Notes under the pieces: model-generated
The model's input: the letters and a program-made list of their open reading frames with translations, nothing else
Databases searched by the model: none
What the model was told of the DNA's origin: nothing
Position numbers and translations under genes: made by a program
DNA from: Treponema sp.
GTDB taxonomy: Bacteria; Spirochaetota; Spirochaetia; Treponematales; Breznakiellaceae
Length of the DNA stretch: 19,810 nucleotides
NCBI GenBank assembly: GCA_009776715.1
Contig: WRNF01000002.1
Coordinates: forward strand, 1 to 19,810
Direction: 5' to 3'
Shown here: positions 1 through 9,274 of the stretch, piece after piece
How the letters are laid out: the number at the start of each line of letters is the position of its first letter
How positions within the stretch are numbered: the stretch's first letter is position 1

Positions 1-1
1 T

Positions 2-718
2 GAAGCCGCGGTAAGCCCTCTTGGGCTTCCGCGCGCCGTCACGCTTGAAAACTACCGCAGGGCGTTCGGCGCAATGAATTATCTGCACTCGCTGGCCAAT
101 AATGTGATTATTCTTGTATTCTCGGTTCTGTTGCTCATAGTCTGCTCAAGTATGGCAGCCTATGTAATAGCCAGGAGGAAAAAGAAACTATTCATCATCA
201 TTTATTCCGTATTCCTTGCGGGGCTGATTGTTCCCTACCAGACGGCGATTATCCCGCTCTATAAAATTGTGGCGGCTTTTCGCCTTATGAACACACGCGC
301 GGGCGTCATTCTGATTAACTCTTTCTGTATCAATTTGCCCTTGTCCATATTCCTTTTCAGGGGCTTTATGCACACCATCCCGCTGGAACTGGAAGAAGCG
401 GCAGCAATCGACGGCTACGGAACATTGCGCGCCTTTTGGATTATTGTATTTCCGCTGCTGCGGCCCATTGTAGCCACTGTCGCAATCCTGAACTGCCTCG
501 CGGTCTGGAACGACTTCATGACGCCGCTGTTATTTTTGCAGTCGCCGGAAAAAGGCGTGCTGCTGTTGCAGGTATATAAAAACATAGGGCCGTTTTCCAT
601 AAATTGGACCGCGTTTTTTCCAATGCTTGTGCTCGCGACGCTGCCCCTGGTCATACTGTACCTGGTTTTGCAGCGTCATGTGATAGAAAGCGTCGTAACG
701 GGCGCGGTTAAAGGTTAG
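2..718 (+). CDS. ABC sugar transporter permease, MalG-type (5' truncated)
   Basis: Inner-membrane permease subunit of a binding-protein-dependent carbohydrate importer, of the MalG/CUT1 type. The reading frame is open to the left edge and runs on upstream of the first ATG at 74 with family-like sequence (LENYRRAF before MNYLHSL), so the true start lies outside the window. Several hydrophobic spans are visible (about residues 9-30, 37-60, 75-95, 130-150 and 180-200 counted from the ATG at 74). The cytoplasmic EAA loop that docks on the ATPase is clear: EEAAAIDGYG followed by FWIIVFPLLRP. The C terminus ends in the usual V(T)GAVKG. The stop is 21 bases before the GH127 gene, so the two are probably co-transcribed and the substrate is plausibly an arabinose-containing oligosaccharide. 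The family call is firm; the substrate is inference. Confidence 0.93.
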   Translation, partial: EAAVSPLGLPRAVTLENYRRAFGAMNYLHSLANNVIILVFSVLLLIVCSSMAAYVIARRKKKLFIIIYSVFLAGLIVPYQTAIIPLYKIVAAFRLMNTRAGVILINSFCINLPLSIFLFRGFMHTIPLELEEAAAIDGYGTLRAFWIIVFPLLRPIVATVAILNCLAVWNDFMTPLLFLQSPEKGVLLLQVYKNIGPFSINWTAFFPMLVLATLPLVILYLVLQRHVIESVVTGAVKG

Positions 719-739
719 AAGGTTAAAGGAGCGCGTTTT

Positions 740-2461
740 ATGAAAAGAGCGAATCTGCGCCTCATTAAAGTCAAGGGGGATCTGGCTGTTCGTTCGGGCC
801 TTAATTTTTCAAGGCTGGAAGGCGACTGGTACAGGCCGGAGGAAATTTTCAAGGCGGATTCTCACGGCTGGCCGGGCGATTGGGAAGGGCGCGTTATCCT
901 TGCCCTTACCATGCTGGAGCAGAGCACCCACCGTACAAGCGCTTACCTTGACGAGATCATGTCCATCCTTCCGGCGCATCTGAACAAGAAGGGGTACCTT
1001 GGCCCAATCCTGCCGGAAGGCGTTTTCGACGAGCAGCATTTCAGCGGGCAAAGCTGGATGCTGCGCGCCCTGGCTGCGTATTATAATTACAGGAAAGATC
1101 CGCAGGCGCTTGCGGTTCTTGAAGGGATGGTTAAAAACTTCCTGCTGCCGGCAAAGGGAAGCTACTCGCTCTACCCCATAGAACCCGGGACGCGATTCAA
1201 GGCGCGGACGCCGTGGGTGTTGTCGCATTTGCAGACCAAGACAAAGCATCACGCCGAAACAAGCGACGCCGGCTGCGTCTTTATGATGATAGACGGGGCG
1301 ACGACCGCATATGAGATCACGCGCGATCCGGCTCTGCGGGAATTAATAGATGAAATGATCGGCCGTTACATGGAGGCGGATTTGGAAGCGCTGAACATCC
1401 AGACCCACGCCACATTAAGCGCCGCCCGGGGTATTCTGCGTTTATATAAAATTACCGGCGAAAAGAGATACCTTGACATGGCGCTTGAACGCTACAGGCT
1501 TTACCGTCAGGCCGCATGGACTGAATGTTACGGTAATTTTAACTGGTTCGGAGCGCCGCGCTGGACAGAATCCTGCGCGATAATTGATTCTTTTATCGTC
1601 GCGGTAAAGTTATGGCAGTATACCGGCGACCCCTCTTTCTTAAATGACAGCCATCTGATTTACTATAACGCCCTTTCCCACGGCAACAGGATAAACGGCT
1701 CCTTCGGAACCGACCGCTGCTGCGGCGCGCTGGAGACAGAGGACAATCTTTTCCTTGCCCCGGTTAATTATGAAACATACTGGTGCTGCACGATGCGCGG
1801 CGGCGAAGGTTTTTCCAGGGCCATTGGGTATTGCTGCTTTACCGAAAGCGACACGGTGATACTTCCGTTCTATCATTCCTTCGAGGCTGATCTTACCCTG
1901 GAAAACGGGCCTGTTTCTTTTGAAGTGGTTTCAAAATATCCCTTTCAGGATTCCATTGAAATCATCATTAAAAAGGCAGGGCTTAAATCTCCCTGCCGCT
2001 TCGATCTTTTTGCGCCCGAATGGGCCGGGGATGTACGGCTTTCGTTAAACAACAGGGAACAGCGCTGCGAAAGAACAAGAAACGGTTTTATTTCCCTGGA
2101 ACAAATTTTTCAACCGGGAGACGTCATCACCCTGAATCTGGATATGCGGACACGGTGCGAACAAACGCGCTTTGATAACTGCGTGCGCGGTTATCACAAG
2201 TTTTTCTACGGCCCGATGCTGCTGGGCCGCGAAGCGGAGAAAGAAATCAACTCCACGGACGGCAACCGCTTCGAGAATTACGCGGAAAGCAGGTACAAAT
2301 CCTCAGGCATTGTCAACATTCCGGAAGACGCAAAGCTGACCAGGGCGGAAGACGGCGTGTTCCGCGTTGACGGAACGGACATTCTGCTCTCGGCCCTTTG
2401 CAGCGTCAGGAACATGACAGGCGAAGACACCATGAGGCAGATTCTGTTTAAGGGGAATTAA
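740..2461 (+). CDS. Glycoside hydrolase family 127-like (beta-L-arabinofuranosidase, DUF1680)
   Basis: Predicted cytoplasmic glycosidase of 573 residues with an (alpha/alpha)6-type N-terminal region and a beta-rich C-terminal region. No signal peptide is seen, which fits intracellular cleavage of an imported oligosaccharide. GH127 enzymes use a cysteine nucleophile held by a Zn(Cys)3Glu site; here E277 and C279 (in WTESCAII) and C349-C350 (in YETYWCCTMRGG) are spaced as in that family. The sequence after the paired cysteines differs from the common CCPPN form, so the exact substrate may differ too. The start is supported by AAAGGAG 8-9 bases before the ATG. It follows the ABC permease by 21 bases. 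Family call is good; the linkage and sugar cleaved are inferred from the family. Confidence 0.85.
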   Translation: MKRANLRLIKVKGDLAVRSGLNFSRLEGDWYRPEEIFKADSHGWPGDWEGRVILALTMLEQSTHRTSAYLDEIMSILPAHLNKKGYLGPILPEGVFDEQHFSGQSWMLRALAAYYNYRKDPQALAVLEGMVKNFLLPAKGSYSLYPIEPGTRFKARTPWVLSHLQTKTKHHAETSDAGCVFMMIDGATTAYEITRDPALRELIDEMIGRYMEADLEALNIQTHATLSAARGILRLYKITGEKRYLDMALERYRLYRQAAWTECYGNFNWFGAPRWTESCAIIDSFIVAVKLWQYTGDPSFLNDSHLIYYNALSHGNRINGSFGTDRCCGALETEDNLFLAPVNYETYWCCTMRGGEGFSRAIGYCCFTESDTVILPFYHSFEADLTLENGPVSFEVVSKYPFQDSIEIIIKKAGLKSPCRFDLFAPEWAGDVRLSLNNREQRCERTRNGFISLEQIFQPGDVITLNLDMRTRCEQTRFDNCVRGYHKFFYGPMLLGREAEKEINSTDGNRFENYAESRYKSSGIVNIPEDAKLTRAEDGVFRVDGTDILLSALCSVRNMTGEDTMRQILFKGN

Positions 2462-2505
2462 CAGCCCTGCGATAATCCGGTTCGATAATTTCCCCGGTTT
2501 TATTT

Positions 2506-2535
2506 TTATCATGGCAGTTTACCTTTAATTATGAT
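2506..2535 (+). promoter_or_regulatory. Candidate promoter for the MoxR/VWA pair
   Basis: TTATCA at 2506-2511 and TATGAT at 2530-2535 are separated by 18 bases, a weak sigma-70-like arrangement in the 98-base gap before the MoxR gene. The same gap holds an imperfect AT-rich dyad (CCCCGG at 2492-2497 through ATCGGGG near 2548-2553) that could instead end transcription of the sugar genes. A GGGGAG ribosome site precedes the ATG at 2560. Confidence 0.3.
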
Positions 2536-2559
2536 AAAATAAACCCATCGGGGAGAAAA

Positions 2560-4095
2560 ATGACTATCAACCTTTTCAAAGAAGCGTACAAAATAACCCG
2601 GCCAAACGGCAAGGAAATCTACAAAGGGTTCGGCTTCAAGCATCATTCCGATGTTACCCAATACTATGTCCATCCAAATAATCAAAGCCCGGAAGGCACT
2701 ACCTCCTTATGCCAGCCGATAGGTGAGGCTGTGATCATTTTCTCAATGCTTATGCGGGGAATTGTTACCGGTAAATCAGACCTCATCGGCGACTATTACT
2801 ATAACGATGACAAGTCCTGCTACATGCTGGAACTGAAAACTCCTCCGGAATTATGCAACGCTGCGATCATCAGCAAAGAAGCGGCAACATACAGGGCATA
2901 CCTGAAGGACTATTCAATCAGCTTTGGGGCTTTTAGAAAAGACGGCTCTTTTATAGAAGACGAAATGGAACCTCTTACATCGCTTTACAAAACGCTTCCC
3001 TGCTTTCTGGTTCTGCTTGCAAGAGAAATGGAAACCAATGTCGATTTTTTTCCCCTTGTGGAAAATTTCCTTGAGTCGCCGGCTGCTGATATTTTCGTCA
3101 ACATTCACGAGGATTTTTATCAGAACCATAAATCCGAAGACTACAATCTGGCCTATACCAAAAAAGAACCTTTTGATCCGGCAAAGTTACTGTCCTGCTC
3201 ATCAGCTTATGCCTCAATAAAGGAAAACAAAAAGCAGACACTGGAAGTCAAAGAAGTAGAAATACAGCGGTTTTCAAAATCCGGTTTCAAGAAGGAATAT
3301 TTTGAACTCATCCCGCATCTTTCGGAAGAATTCGCATTGCCAAAAGAGCTTATGAGCCTTTGCAACGCGGTCTACTCAAATGATTCCAGGGCCACACTCT
3401 TTCACGGTCCCGCCGGAACAGGCAAAACCATGTCCTGCAAGCTCGTTTGCCAGGCAATCGGGCTTCCTATCATGGATACCGTGAACTGCACGGAAAACCT
3501 GGACGAATTCATTTTGGGCAAATACATTCCCCAGGAAGATAAAATTGTTTTTATCGAAAGTTTTGTAACAAAAGCGGTACGTGACGGCGGAGCCGTAGTC
3601 TTTGAAGAAATCAACTTTGCCAAACCCCAATACCTTGCTTTCCTTAACTCCCTTCTGGATGACAATGGTTTTGTACGCCTCGATTCAGGCGAGATTGTTA
3701 AACGTCATCCCAATTTCCGTTTTTTCGCTACCATGAATGTCGGTTACTACGGGACAAGGGAACTTAACCAGGCGCTGTTTAACCGCTTCAATTCCGTAAT
3801 AGCGCTTGCGGAACTTTCTGACAATGCAATCAAGAAGATGCTTTCTGCCAGAGTTCCCGAATGTGTTCCTTTTATGGATAAAATGCTTGGCGTTTACAAG
3901 AAAATCAAGAAAAAGATAGAAACTGAAGAGCTGGAAACTGTCATTTCCCCGAGAAACCTTGAAAACTGGGCAAGAATCGCAAGGCATGACGGCTATGTTT
4001 TAGCCGCAGAGAAAACAATACTGCCTGTTGCCAAAAACGATAAAATTCTTGAAGGCGCCATTCGCGGCATTATTTACCTTTACCGCTGGACTTAA
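2560..4095 (+). CDS. MoxR-like AAA+ ATPase (AAA_5 type) with unrecognised N-terminal region
   Basis: A 511-residue protein in two parts. The N-terminal 250 or so residues match no family I recognise. The C-terminal half is an AAA+ module: Walker A GPAGTGKT at 283-290, Walker B VVFEEIN with E349-E350, sensor 1 FFATMN at 388-393, and an arginine-finger-like NRF at 408-410. MoxR-type ATPases act as chaperones that remodel or activate a partner protein, usually one with a VWA domain. Here the next gene, 9 bases downstream, encodes exactly such a partner, so the two probably form one complex. The Walker B carrying two acidic residues suggests an active ATPase. Start ATG has GGGGAG upstream. What the pair acts on cannot be read from the sequence. 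Confidence 0.82.
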   Translation: MTINLFKEAYKITRPNGKEIYKGFGFKHHSDVTQYYVHPNNQSPEGTTSLCQPIGEAVIIFSMLMRGIVTGKSDLIGDYYYNDDKSCYMLELKTPPELCNAAIISKEAATYRAYLKDYSISFGAFRKDGSFIEDEMEPLTSLYKTLPCFLVLLAREMETNVDFFPLVENFLESPAADIFVNIHEDFYQNHKSEDYNLAYTKKEPFDPAKLLSCSSAYASIKENKKQTLEVKEVEIQRFSKSGFKKEYFELIPHLSEEFALPKELMSLCNAVYSNDSRATLFHGPAGTGKTMSCKLVCQAIGLPIMDTVNCTENLDEFILGKYIPQEDKIVFIESFVTKAVRDGGAVVFEEINFAKPQYLAFLNSLLDDNGFVRLDSGEIVKRHPNFRFFATMNVGYYGTRELNQALFNRFNSVIALAELSDNAIKKMLSARVPECVPFMDKMLGVYKKIKKKIETEELETVISPRNLENWARIARHDGYVLAAEKTILPVAKNDKILEGAIRGIIYLYRWT

Positions 4096-4104
4096 GTATT
4101 GTTT

Positions 4105-5988
4105 ATGCCGACATATAACGACCTGTTAAAGGAATTTCAAAACGATTACAACCGGCTAACTGAAGAAGGCTTTGCTCAGATTCTTACCGAACGAAGCGAT
4201 CTGCGACTGTTTTTCATCAATGAAGATGAATGCTTTACCGACGGCAGGAATATCATTATAGACCCTGCTTTTTTGGGATTATTCTCAGATATATCCACGC
4301 TTAAAAAAGTAGAAGAATTTTTAAATATCGGCGACGAAATATCAAGCAATCCCTTTATCACTTTAAAAATGTGCGCCCGCTCTCCCAATATCCATGAGTG
4401 CCTGCATATAATCTATACTGATTTTCCACCAAGATGCGTCTCCGATACGCGGGGAACAACCAATTTCAGAAAAAAGGTACTTGCCAATATTTCCAACATA
4501 ATTGAGGATGCTTTTATTGAAGCGGCTGGTTGCAGCGAGTTTGATAATCTTGTGCATTTTTTGCTTTGGTTCAGGTTGGGGATTGGTTTTGTCAGTCATA
4601 GAGAAAGGAATATCATTTTGGACGATCCCTTGGCATCATATCTGGATTATATGTGCGGTTTTTTATTATACCCATTTATTAAACCGGACGATCCTTGCAG
4701 GGAAATTGCTGATTATGTTGAAAAGACAAAGCAATTATTCACTGACGGGGCCGTCTGCGGCGAATCTGATGAACGCTACAGCTATACGCAAAAAATATTT
4801 GACATAATAGAACCGCTTATTCCGAAAGAAGAAACAGATACAACCGCTTTAGACAAACTTATGGAAAGATCCCTTGTCGGCTCGCATACTCATAGCGGGG
4901 AGAATTCAAGTATTGCCAGCTTTTCTAACAAGGGAAAAAACGCTGTAATCACAAGAAGATTGTTTAGTGACAAGGGAGTGGACAGCGGACAGTGGTTAGT
5001 GGACAGTGAAAAAATTCGAGAAAAATTTGAGTTGGAAATAACCAGAATAATGAATGAAGGAAATGCTGACGGCGACATTATTATTATGGGCGGAAAGACA
5101 ATTTTCCTGGCAAGCATAGACTATGACTGCTCTAATATTCATAAAGACATTAAAATAAAAGTAAACAATCCCAAAATCAACCTCAATATAAAGAAGGCAT
5201 ACCAGAATATTGTTGCAAAATACCGCCTTACAATCAATTCTTTTACAACAAGGTTTAATCAGCTTCTTAAGGCGAATGTAGACGAGATAGAAGACCGCCG
5301 GCATTTTGGTGCCGGTATTATGTCAAAGAAATTGGCCGATGTAAAAAAACGTTACTGGTACCGGATAGTGCGAAGTGAAGCAATGCCAGACATAGGATTT
5401 TTGTTTCTTATCGATGGAAGCGGCTCAATGGGCGGTACGCGTATAAAAGGCGCCATTGAATCCTGCATAATTCTCCACGAGGTATTATCGAAAAATAATG
5501 TTCAGCATTCAATTGTTGAACACCGTGCCATTTATGGTGCTCCTCTATTGGAGCATAATATCATGGTCAGTTTTTATGGAAGGAAGGAAGAGAAATATAA
5601 TTTGCTATCCCTTGACGCAGGCGAAGGTACAAGAGAAGGCTTAACTCTTTATTGGGCAGAAAAATACCTGCAAAGCGAATGTACTGCCGAAAGAAAAATA
5701 ATTATTATGATCTCAGACGGGGCACCGGAACATAATTATGAAGACAAATTCGGCAATGAAAAAGATTATTATCCTCCTGTTTCCATAAAAGATACAGCGC
5801 TGGCGGTCAAAAAAATCACAAGGCGCGGAACCGGCATAGTTGCCATTGCCCTTACAACACCGGGCGAAGATGATTGTTACAGCCAGTTAAAAGTTGTGTA
5901 TCAAGACGTGGTAGCCTGTACCGATATTAGCCAATTGACGGGGCAGCTTTTGGGGGTTATATCGAAATGTTTACGAAAAAGTGGTTAG
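4105..5988 (+). CDS. VWA-domain protein with HExxH metallopeptidase-like region (CobT/DUF2201-like layout)
   Basis: About 627 residues (629 if the in-frame TTG at 4099 is used; ATG at 4105 preferred). The numbering here counts from 4099. The N-terminal part has HECLH at 99-103 and a downstream acidic helix IEDAFIE at 135-141, which together resemble the zinc site of metallopeptidases. The C-terminal third is a von Willebrand A domain with a complete MIDAS metal site: D439-x-S441-x-S443, T511 and D540 (in MISDGA). This order, peptidase-like then VWA, resembles the DUF2201 and CobT-type VWA proteins that work with MoxR ATPases, which fits the gene just upstream. A stretch at about 294-304 (VDSGQWLVDSE) is translated from a heptamer repeat array, and the stop codon also lies in such an array. 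Whether the zinc site is catalytic is inference. Confidence 0.78.
   Translation: MPTYNDLLKEFQNDYNRLTEEGFAQILTERSDLRLFFINEDECFTDGRNIIIDPAFLGLFSDISTLKKVEEFLNIGDEISSNPFITLKMCARSPNIHECLHIIYTDFPPRCVSDTRGTTNFRKKVLANISNIIEDAFIEAAGCSEFDNLVHFLLWFRLGIGFVSHRERNIILDDPLASYLDYMCGFLLYPFIKPDDPCREIADYVEKTKQLFTDGAVCGESDERYSYTQKIFDIIEPLIPKEETDTTALDKLMERSLVGSHTHSGENSSIASFSNKGKNAVITRRLFSDKGVDSGQWLVDSEKIREKFELEITRIMNEGNADGDIIIMGGKTIFLASIDYDCSNIHKDIKIKVNNPKINLNIKKAYQNIVAKYRLTINSFTTRFNQLLKANVDEIEDRRHFGAGIMSKKLADVKKRYWYRIVRSEAMPDIGFLFLIDGSGSMGGTRIKGAIESCIILHEVLSKNNVQHSIVEHRAIYGAPLLEHNIMVSFYGRKEEKYNLLSLDAGEGTREGLTLYWAEKYLQSECTAERKIIIMISDGAPEHNYEDKFGNEKDYYPPVSIKDTALAVKKITRRGTGIVAIALTTPGEDDCYSQLKVVYQDVVACTDISQLTGQLLGVISKCLRKSG
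4978..5008 (+). repeat. Heptamer repeat array inside the VWA gene
   Basis: Four 7-base units in a row: GTGGACA, GCGGACA, GTGGTTA, GTGGACA, then GTG. The complement reads as units of the form CTGTCCA / CTAACCA. It is read in frame as VDSGQWLVDS between the peptidase-like and VWA parts. Confidence 0.75.
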
Positions 5989-6056
5989 TGGTCAGAAATA
6001 AGCTTACTACTGGCCTAACCGCTGTTCACCGTCCACTATTCACCGATCACTAACAT
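5981..6056. repeat. Opposed heptamer arrays across the VWA/Res 3' ends
   Basis: GTGGTTA GTGGTCA at 5981-5994 runs through the VWA stop codon. Five units in the opposite sense (CTGTTCA, CCGTCCA, CTATTCA, CCGATCA, CTAACAT) at 6022-6056 run through the Res stop codon at 6040-6042. The two genes converge here. A hairpin with stems GGTTAG/CTAACC and GTCAG/CTGGC spans 5983-6020. It could slow transcription from either side, but no T-run follows it, so it is not called as a terminator. Confidence 0.7.
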
Positions 6057-9000
6057 CCAGATAATCATCCGTTTTATCCGTAACCTGGCGGTAGTTTATC
6101 CCCAAAGCGTCAAAGTGTTTTTGAGCGCACATGATTTTTCGCCCTTCATTGGCAAAACGAAGTTTCTTTGGGTCAATATTTCCTTTTGTTTCCCTTACAA
6201 GCTGTATTGTTGTCTTTCCGTCAGCCAGGACACGCACAATTCCCCAGTCGGGGTTGTAATTGCCAATGATTTTGGGAATACGAATCTTGAAGTTTGCCGG
6301 GAACTTGAAATAACACTTTATCTGTCCATTTGTGTCATCCACATAGAGGCGCTCTTTTACAAAATTTTCTTCCACAACGGAATCTTTTTGAATAAAATCA
6401 TAAAGACTGTGCTCTGAACCTTCAATAAGTTCCCTTTGGTTGAACGGTTTTATTTCCGGGAAATAATCTTCCATGCTGACTCTTTTGCCATCTGCATCAT
6501 ACATCTGGATAAATTCTCCGCCATAAGGCGGTACTTCCTCTGCTGCATAACTTTCAATACCGGGTTCTCTAGCAATTTTTTCTGACACTATCTTAAAATC
6601 TCTTGACAGCGAATATTCAATTTTTTCAGCCACATGGCGGGCAAGCTCATCTTTAATCTCATTCATAAACACTGTGCAAAAACCTTCGGGGTTATTAAAC
6701 AGTTTTGATTTCCGTTCATCACTCACTGATTTGAAAATACTCAGAATGGTCGGCCTTGTTAAACATAATGCTTTGCTTGCACGATCAATAATATTAAACA
6801 CCGGATAGTTTGTTTTCGCAGCTTGTACTGTACGGGGGTTCTGGTTAGCTATGGGGCTTCCTGAAAAAGTAATTTGGTCAGTTAAGGTTAATTTTTGCTT
6901 GTTCCCAAAAATAACATGGGGTTCTCTTTTATCATCTTTAATTTCGACAATCTGAAAGCCTTTCAGGTTATTGTCGTTCCTGCCAAATTTAAACCCAACA
7001 GGATAATAATTCCCAAAAAGAACCTCCTTTTGTCCGTTGGTATCCTTGGTAATTCTGACCTTTGCATGCCCTAAATTTGTATTGATTAATGAAACTGTAT
7101 ATGCGGTAAGGGTGAATTCACCCTTGGTAATAACTATATGCGGATCAGGGAATACTGTATTCAGGCTGTTTAATCGCGCGGTACATCCTTTAATCAATTC
7201 CTCTGTATCTATATTGATCAGGTATTCTGTTTTACGTGATAAATTATTCCAAAATATCCTGAAGTCTTCCCCGGTAAATATTTCAGGTTTCCTTTTTGCC
7301 GGTTTTCTGGCTGCATTGGTTGGCGGGGGCGGCGGTATGTCATCGGTATCCCGGTATTCCTGCTGCAGGGCAATGGCGTACTGCGAAAAATCCTCCGGGC
7401 AGATGACAGTAAGGTTATTTATTGAATCATTTTGAACTCTTTCTCCTTCCTGGTTAACGCACAAACGCAGGCCCCTGCCAAGTTCCTGCCGCCGGGTATT
7501 CTTTTGGTTTGCAGTTACATAGCGGGGTTCTTTTAACAGGCAAATATTAAAAACATTGGGGTTATCCCATCCTTCCCGCAGGGCCGAATGTGCAAAAATA
7601 AAAGCAACGTTTTTCTTTGGGTCTTTCCCATCCGGAAGCGTTAAAAGTGTTTCCTTGTCTTTCATAATCAGGCTAAACGCTTCTTTTTCAGCTTCCTGTA
7701 TTTCCTTCTTGTCTTTGCCTTTATAATCATCCAATTCGATATAATCAAAGAAAATGTCTTCCCCGGCGGTTTTATTTTTAGCATTTTCTTTTTTTGGCGC
7801 GAAATACCCTGAATGAACTTCTTCCGCCTTAAATTGTTTAAAGTAACTGTCATCTTCTTTTATTTTATCAAAAGCTTTTTCAAAATAAAGCTTTATAAAC
7901 GGATCATGTACACCCTTGTAATGCGGCACACGATCAATAAAAAAAAGGGTGAGTACCTTTATGCCTTTATCTAACAGATATTTTTGCTTTTCAAAATGCT
8001 GCCTTATTGCCGTTTCAATTTCAACCCTGTAAACTTCCTTTTCGGAAAGTGTTAATCCGGTACTGGATTTCATTGTAAGTTTTGACTGGTTTTTAAATGT
8101 GATTTCCTGCTTCGCACAGTTAATTTCTTCTATTACAAAGCCTTCAAAATCCGGATTATTCGTTTTTCTTCCGAGATCATCATCCGGTTTTAAATTTTTT
8201 ATGATTTCCCCCGTTTTTACGCCATTGCGAATACAATAGGCTCTTATATCGGCGGTAATTGGATTCTTTTTAATATCAACAATGGAAAGTGCCAGTGAAT
8301 CGTCGTTCAGGTCATATTGCGTTGTAACTCCGTGAACATTAATGCTTTTAACAAGTTTTTGCCTGAAAGCGTCTCCGGGAGAAAGCCGGTATACAAGGTT
8401 GTACTTTTCAACCGGTGTGGCGCTGTAATTAATGGCGAAAAGAGGGTTCAAGGTGCGCAGGGCTTCCCGCGCAAGATCTGTGCGGTAGTTTTGGCTTTCA
8501 TCCAGAATAAGGACCGGCCTTGTGTTCTGTATATACTCTACAGGCAGCCAGTCGCCCTGCAATTTTTCCGTAGGCTTGTAAATAATATTCCCAACACCGT
8601 TAAAACTGCCTATGGTCATTACAAGTATTTCCGTAAAACTTGAATTTGAAAACGTCCTAAGCCGCGAAACATATTGCCCGTCATACTCAATAAGATTTGT
8701 ATTGTCATTCTGGTACAAGGTTTTAAAGTGTTCCCTTGTTTGTTTAAAAGCTTTAATTGTCCCTTCGTAAATGGCGATGCTTGGCACTACGACAATAAAT
8801 TTTCGAAAGCCGTAATTGCGCCGCAACTCGTGGATAGTGCGGAAATAAGTATATGTCTTGCCTGTCCCGGTTTCCATTTCAACAGTAAATACAGGGTATC
8901 GTGACGCTTTATTTTCAAATTTTGTTTTTCTAAGCATTAAGCCGTTGTTATAAATAAGCCTGTCAATTATGGGTATATCAGCCCGAATGTCATCGGAGCG

Positions 9001-9216
9001 CCTGTTTGCTTCTACTACGCTTCGGTAATTTGAATACAGCCATTCCTCGTCAAACTCGTAATAAGGATCGATATTAGGTACTACATCGTTTTCCAAAGAG
9101 AAATCAGTTGCCTGCTCCTGCGAGTAGTCATTGAAAAGGTTGACAATGCTGTCTACAGCGTAAACCTGGTGGGCAAGGCCTGACTGGAACTGGAATTTAA
9201 GTGGTTTATTTGCCAT
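6040..9216 (-). CDS. res: Type III restriction enzyme, Res subunit
   Basis: DNA translocase/endonuclease subunit of a type III restriction-modification system, 1058 residues, near the usual length for Res. Superfamily 2 helicase motifs appear in order: ETGTGKT at 115-121 (motif I), DESQ at 239-242 (motif II), SATP at 265-268 (motif III), REGWDNPNVF at 547-556 (motif V) and QELGRGLRL at 577-585 (motif VI). The C-terminal nuclease site is intact: PD at 989-990 and E1009-x-K1011. With Mod it would cut DNA carrying unmethylated inversely oriented sites. Start ATG has AAGGAA eight bases upstream. The gene follows mod by 74 bases with no clear promoter between, so co-transcription is likely. Its last residues (SDR) and stop are encoded by a heptamer repeat array. 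Specificity cannot be predicted. Confidence 0.95.
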   Translation of the reverse strand: MANKPLKFQFQSGLAHQVYAVDSIVNLFNDYSQEQATDFSLENDVVPNIDPYYEFDEEWLYSNYRSVVEANRRSDDIRADIPIIDRLIYNNGLMLRKTKFENKASRYPVFTVEMETGTGKTYTYFRTIHELRRNYGFRKFIVVVPSIAIYEGTIKAFKQTREHFKTLYQNDNTNLIEYDGQYVSRLRTFSNSSFTEILVMTIGSFNGVGNIIYKPTEKLQGDWLPVEYIQNTRPVLILDESQNYRTDLAREALRTLNPLFAINYSATPVEKYNLVYRLSPGDAFRQKLVKSINVHGVTTQYDLNDDSLALSIVDIKKNPITADIRAYCIRNGVKTGEIIKNLKPDDDLGRKTNNPDFEGFVIEEINCAKQEITFKNQSKLTMKSSTGLTLSEKEVYRVEIETAIRQHFEKQKYLLDKGIKVLTLFFIDRVPHYKGVHDPFIKLYFEKAFDKIKEDDSYFKQFKAEEVHSGYFAPKKENAKNKTAGEDIFFDYIELDDYKGKDKKEIQEAEKEAFSLIMKDKETLLTLPDGKDPKKNVAFIFAHSALREGWDNPNVFNICLLKEPRYVTANQKNTRRQELGRGLRLCVNQEGERVQNDSINNLTVICPEDFSQYAIALQQEYRDTDDIPPPPPTNAARKPAKRKPEIFTGEDFRIFWNNLSRKTEYLINIDTEELIKGCTARLNSLNTVFPDPHIVITKGEFTLTAYTVSLINTNLGHAKVRITKDTNGQKEVLFGNYYPVGFKFGRNDNNLKGFQIVEIKDDKREPHVIFGNKQKLTLTDQITFSGSPIANQNPRTVQAAKTNYPVFNIIDRASKALCLTRPTILSIFKSVSDERKSKLFNNPEGFCTVFMNEIKDELARHVAEKIEYSLSRDFKIVSEKIAREPGIESYAAEEVPPYGGEFIQMYDADGKRVSMEDYFPEIKPFNQRELIEGSEHSLYDFIQKDSVVEENFVKERLYVDDTNGQIKCYFKFPANFKIRIPKIIGNYNPDWGIVRVLADGKTTIQLVRETKGNIDPKKLRFANEGRKIMCAQKHFDALGINYRQVTDKTDDYLDVSDR

Positions 9217-9274
9217 TATGCAATTTCCTTTTTAGTGAGTGCATTTAGCATTTTTGTCTCCTCTCTCCTAATCA

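Noticed and set aside
2462..2559. Left border searched for a direct repeat of the tRNA-Leu 3' end (attL/attR)
   Set aside because: Nothing resembling the last 20 or so bases of the tRNA was seen there, so no attachment sites are called.
5983..6020. Hairpin between the convergent VWA and res genes considered as a bidirectional terminator
   Set aside because: The stem is interrupted, the loop is 14 bases and no T-run follows in either direction; it is partly a by-product of the opposed heptamer arrays.
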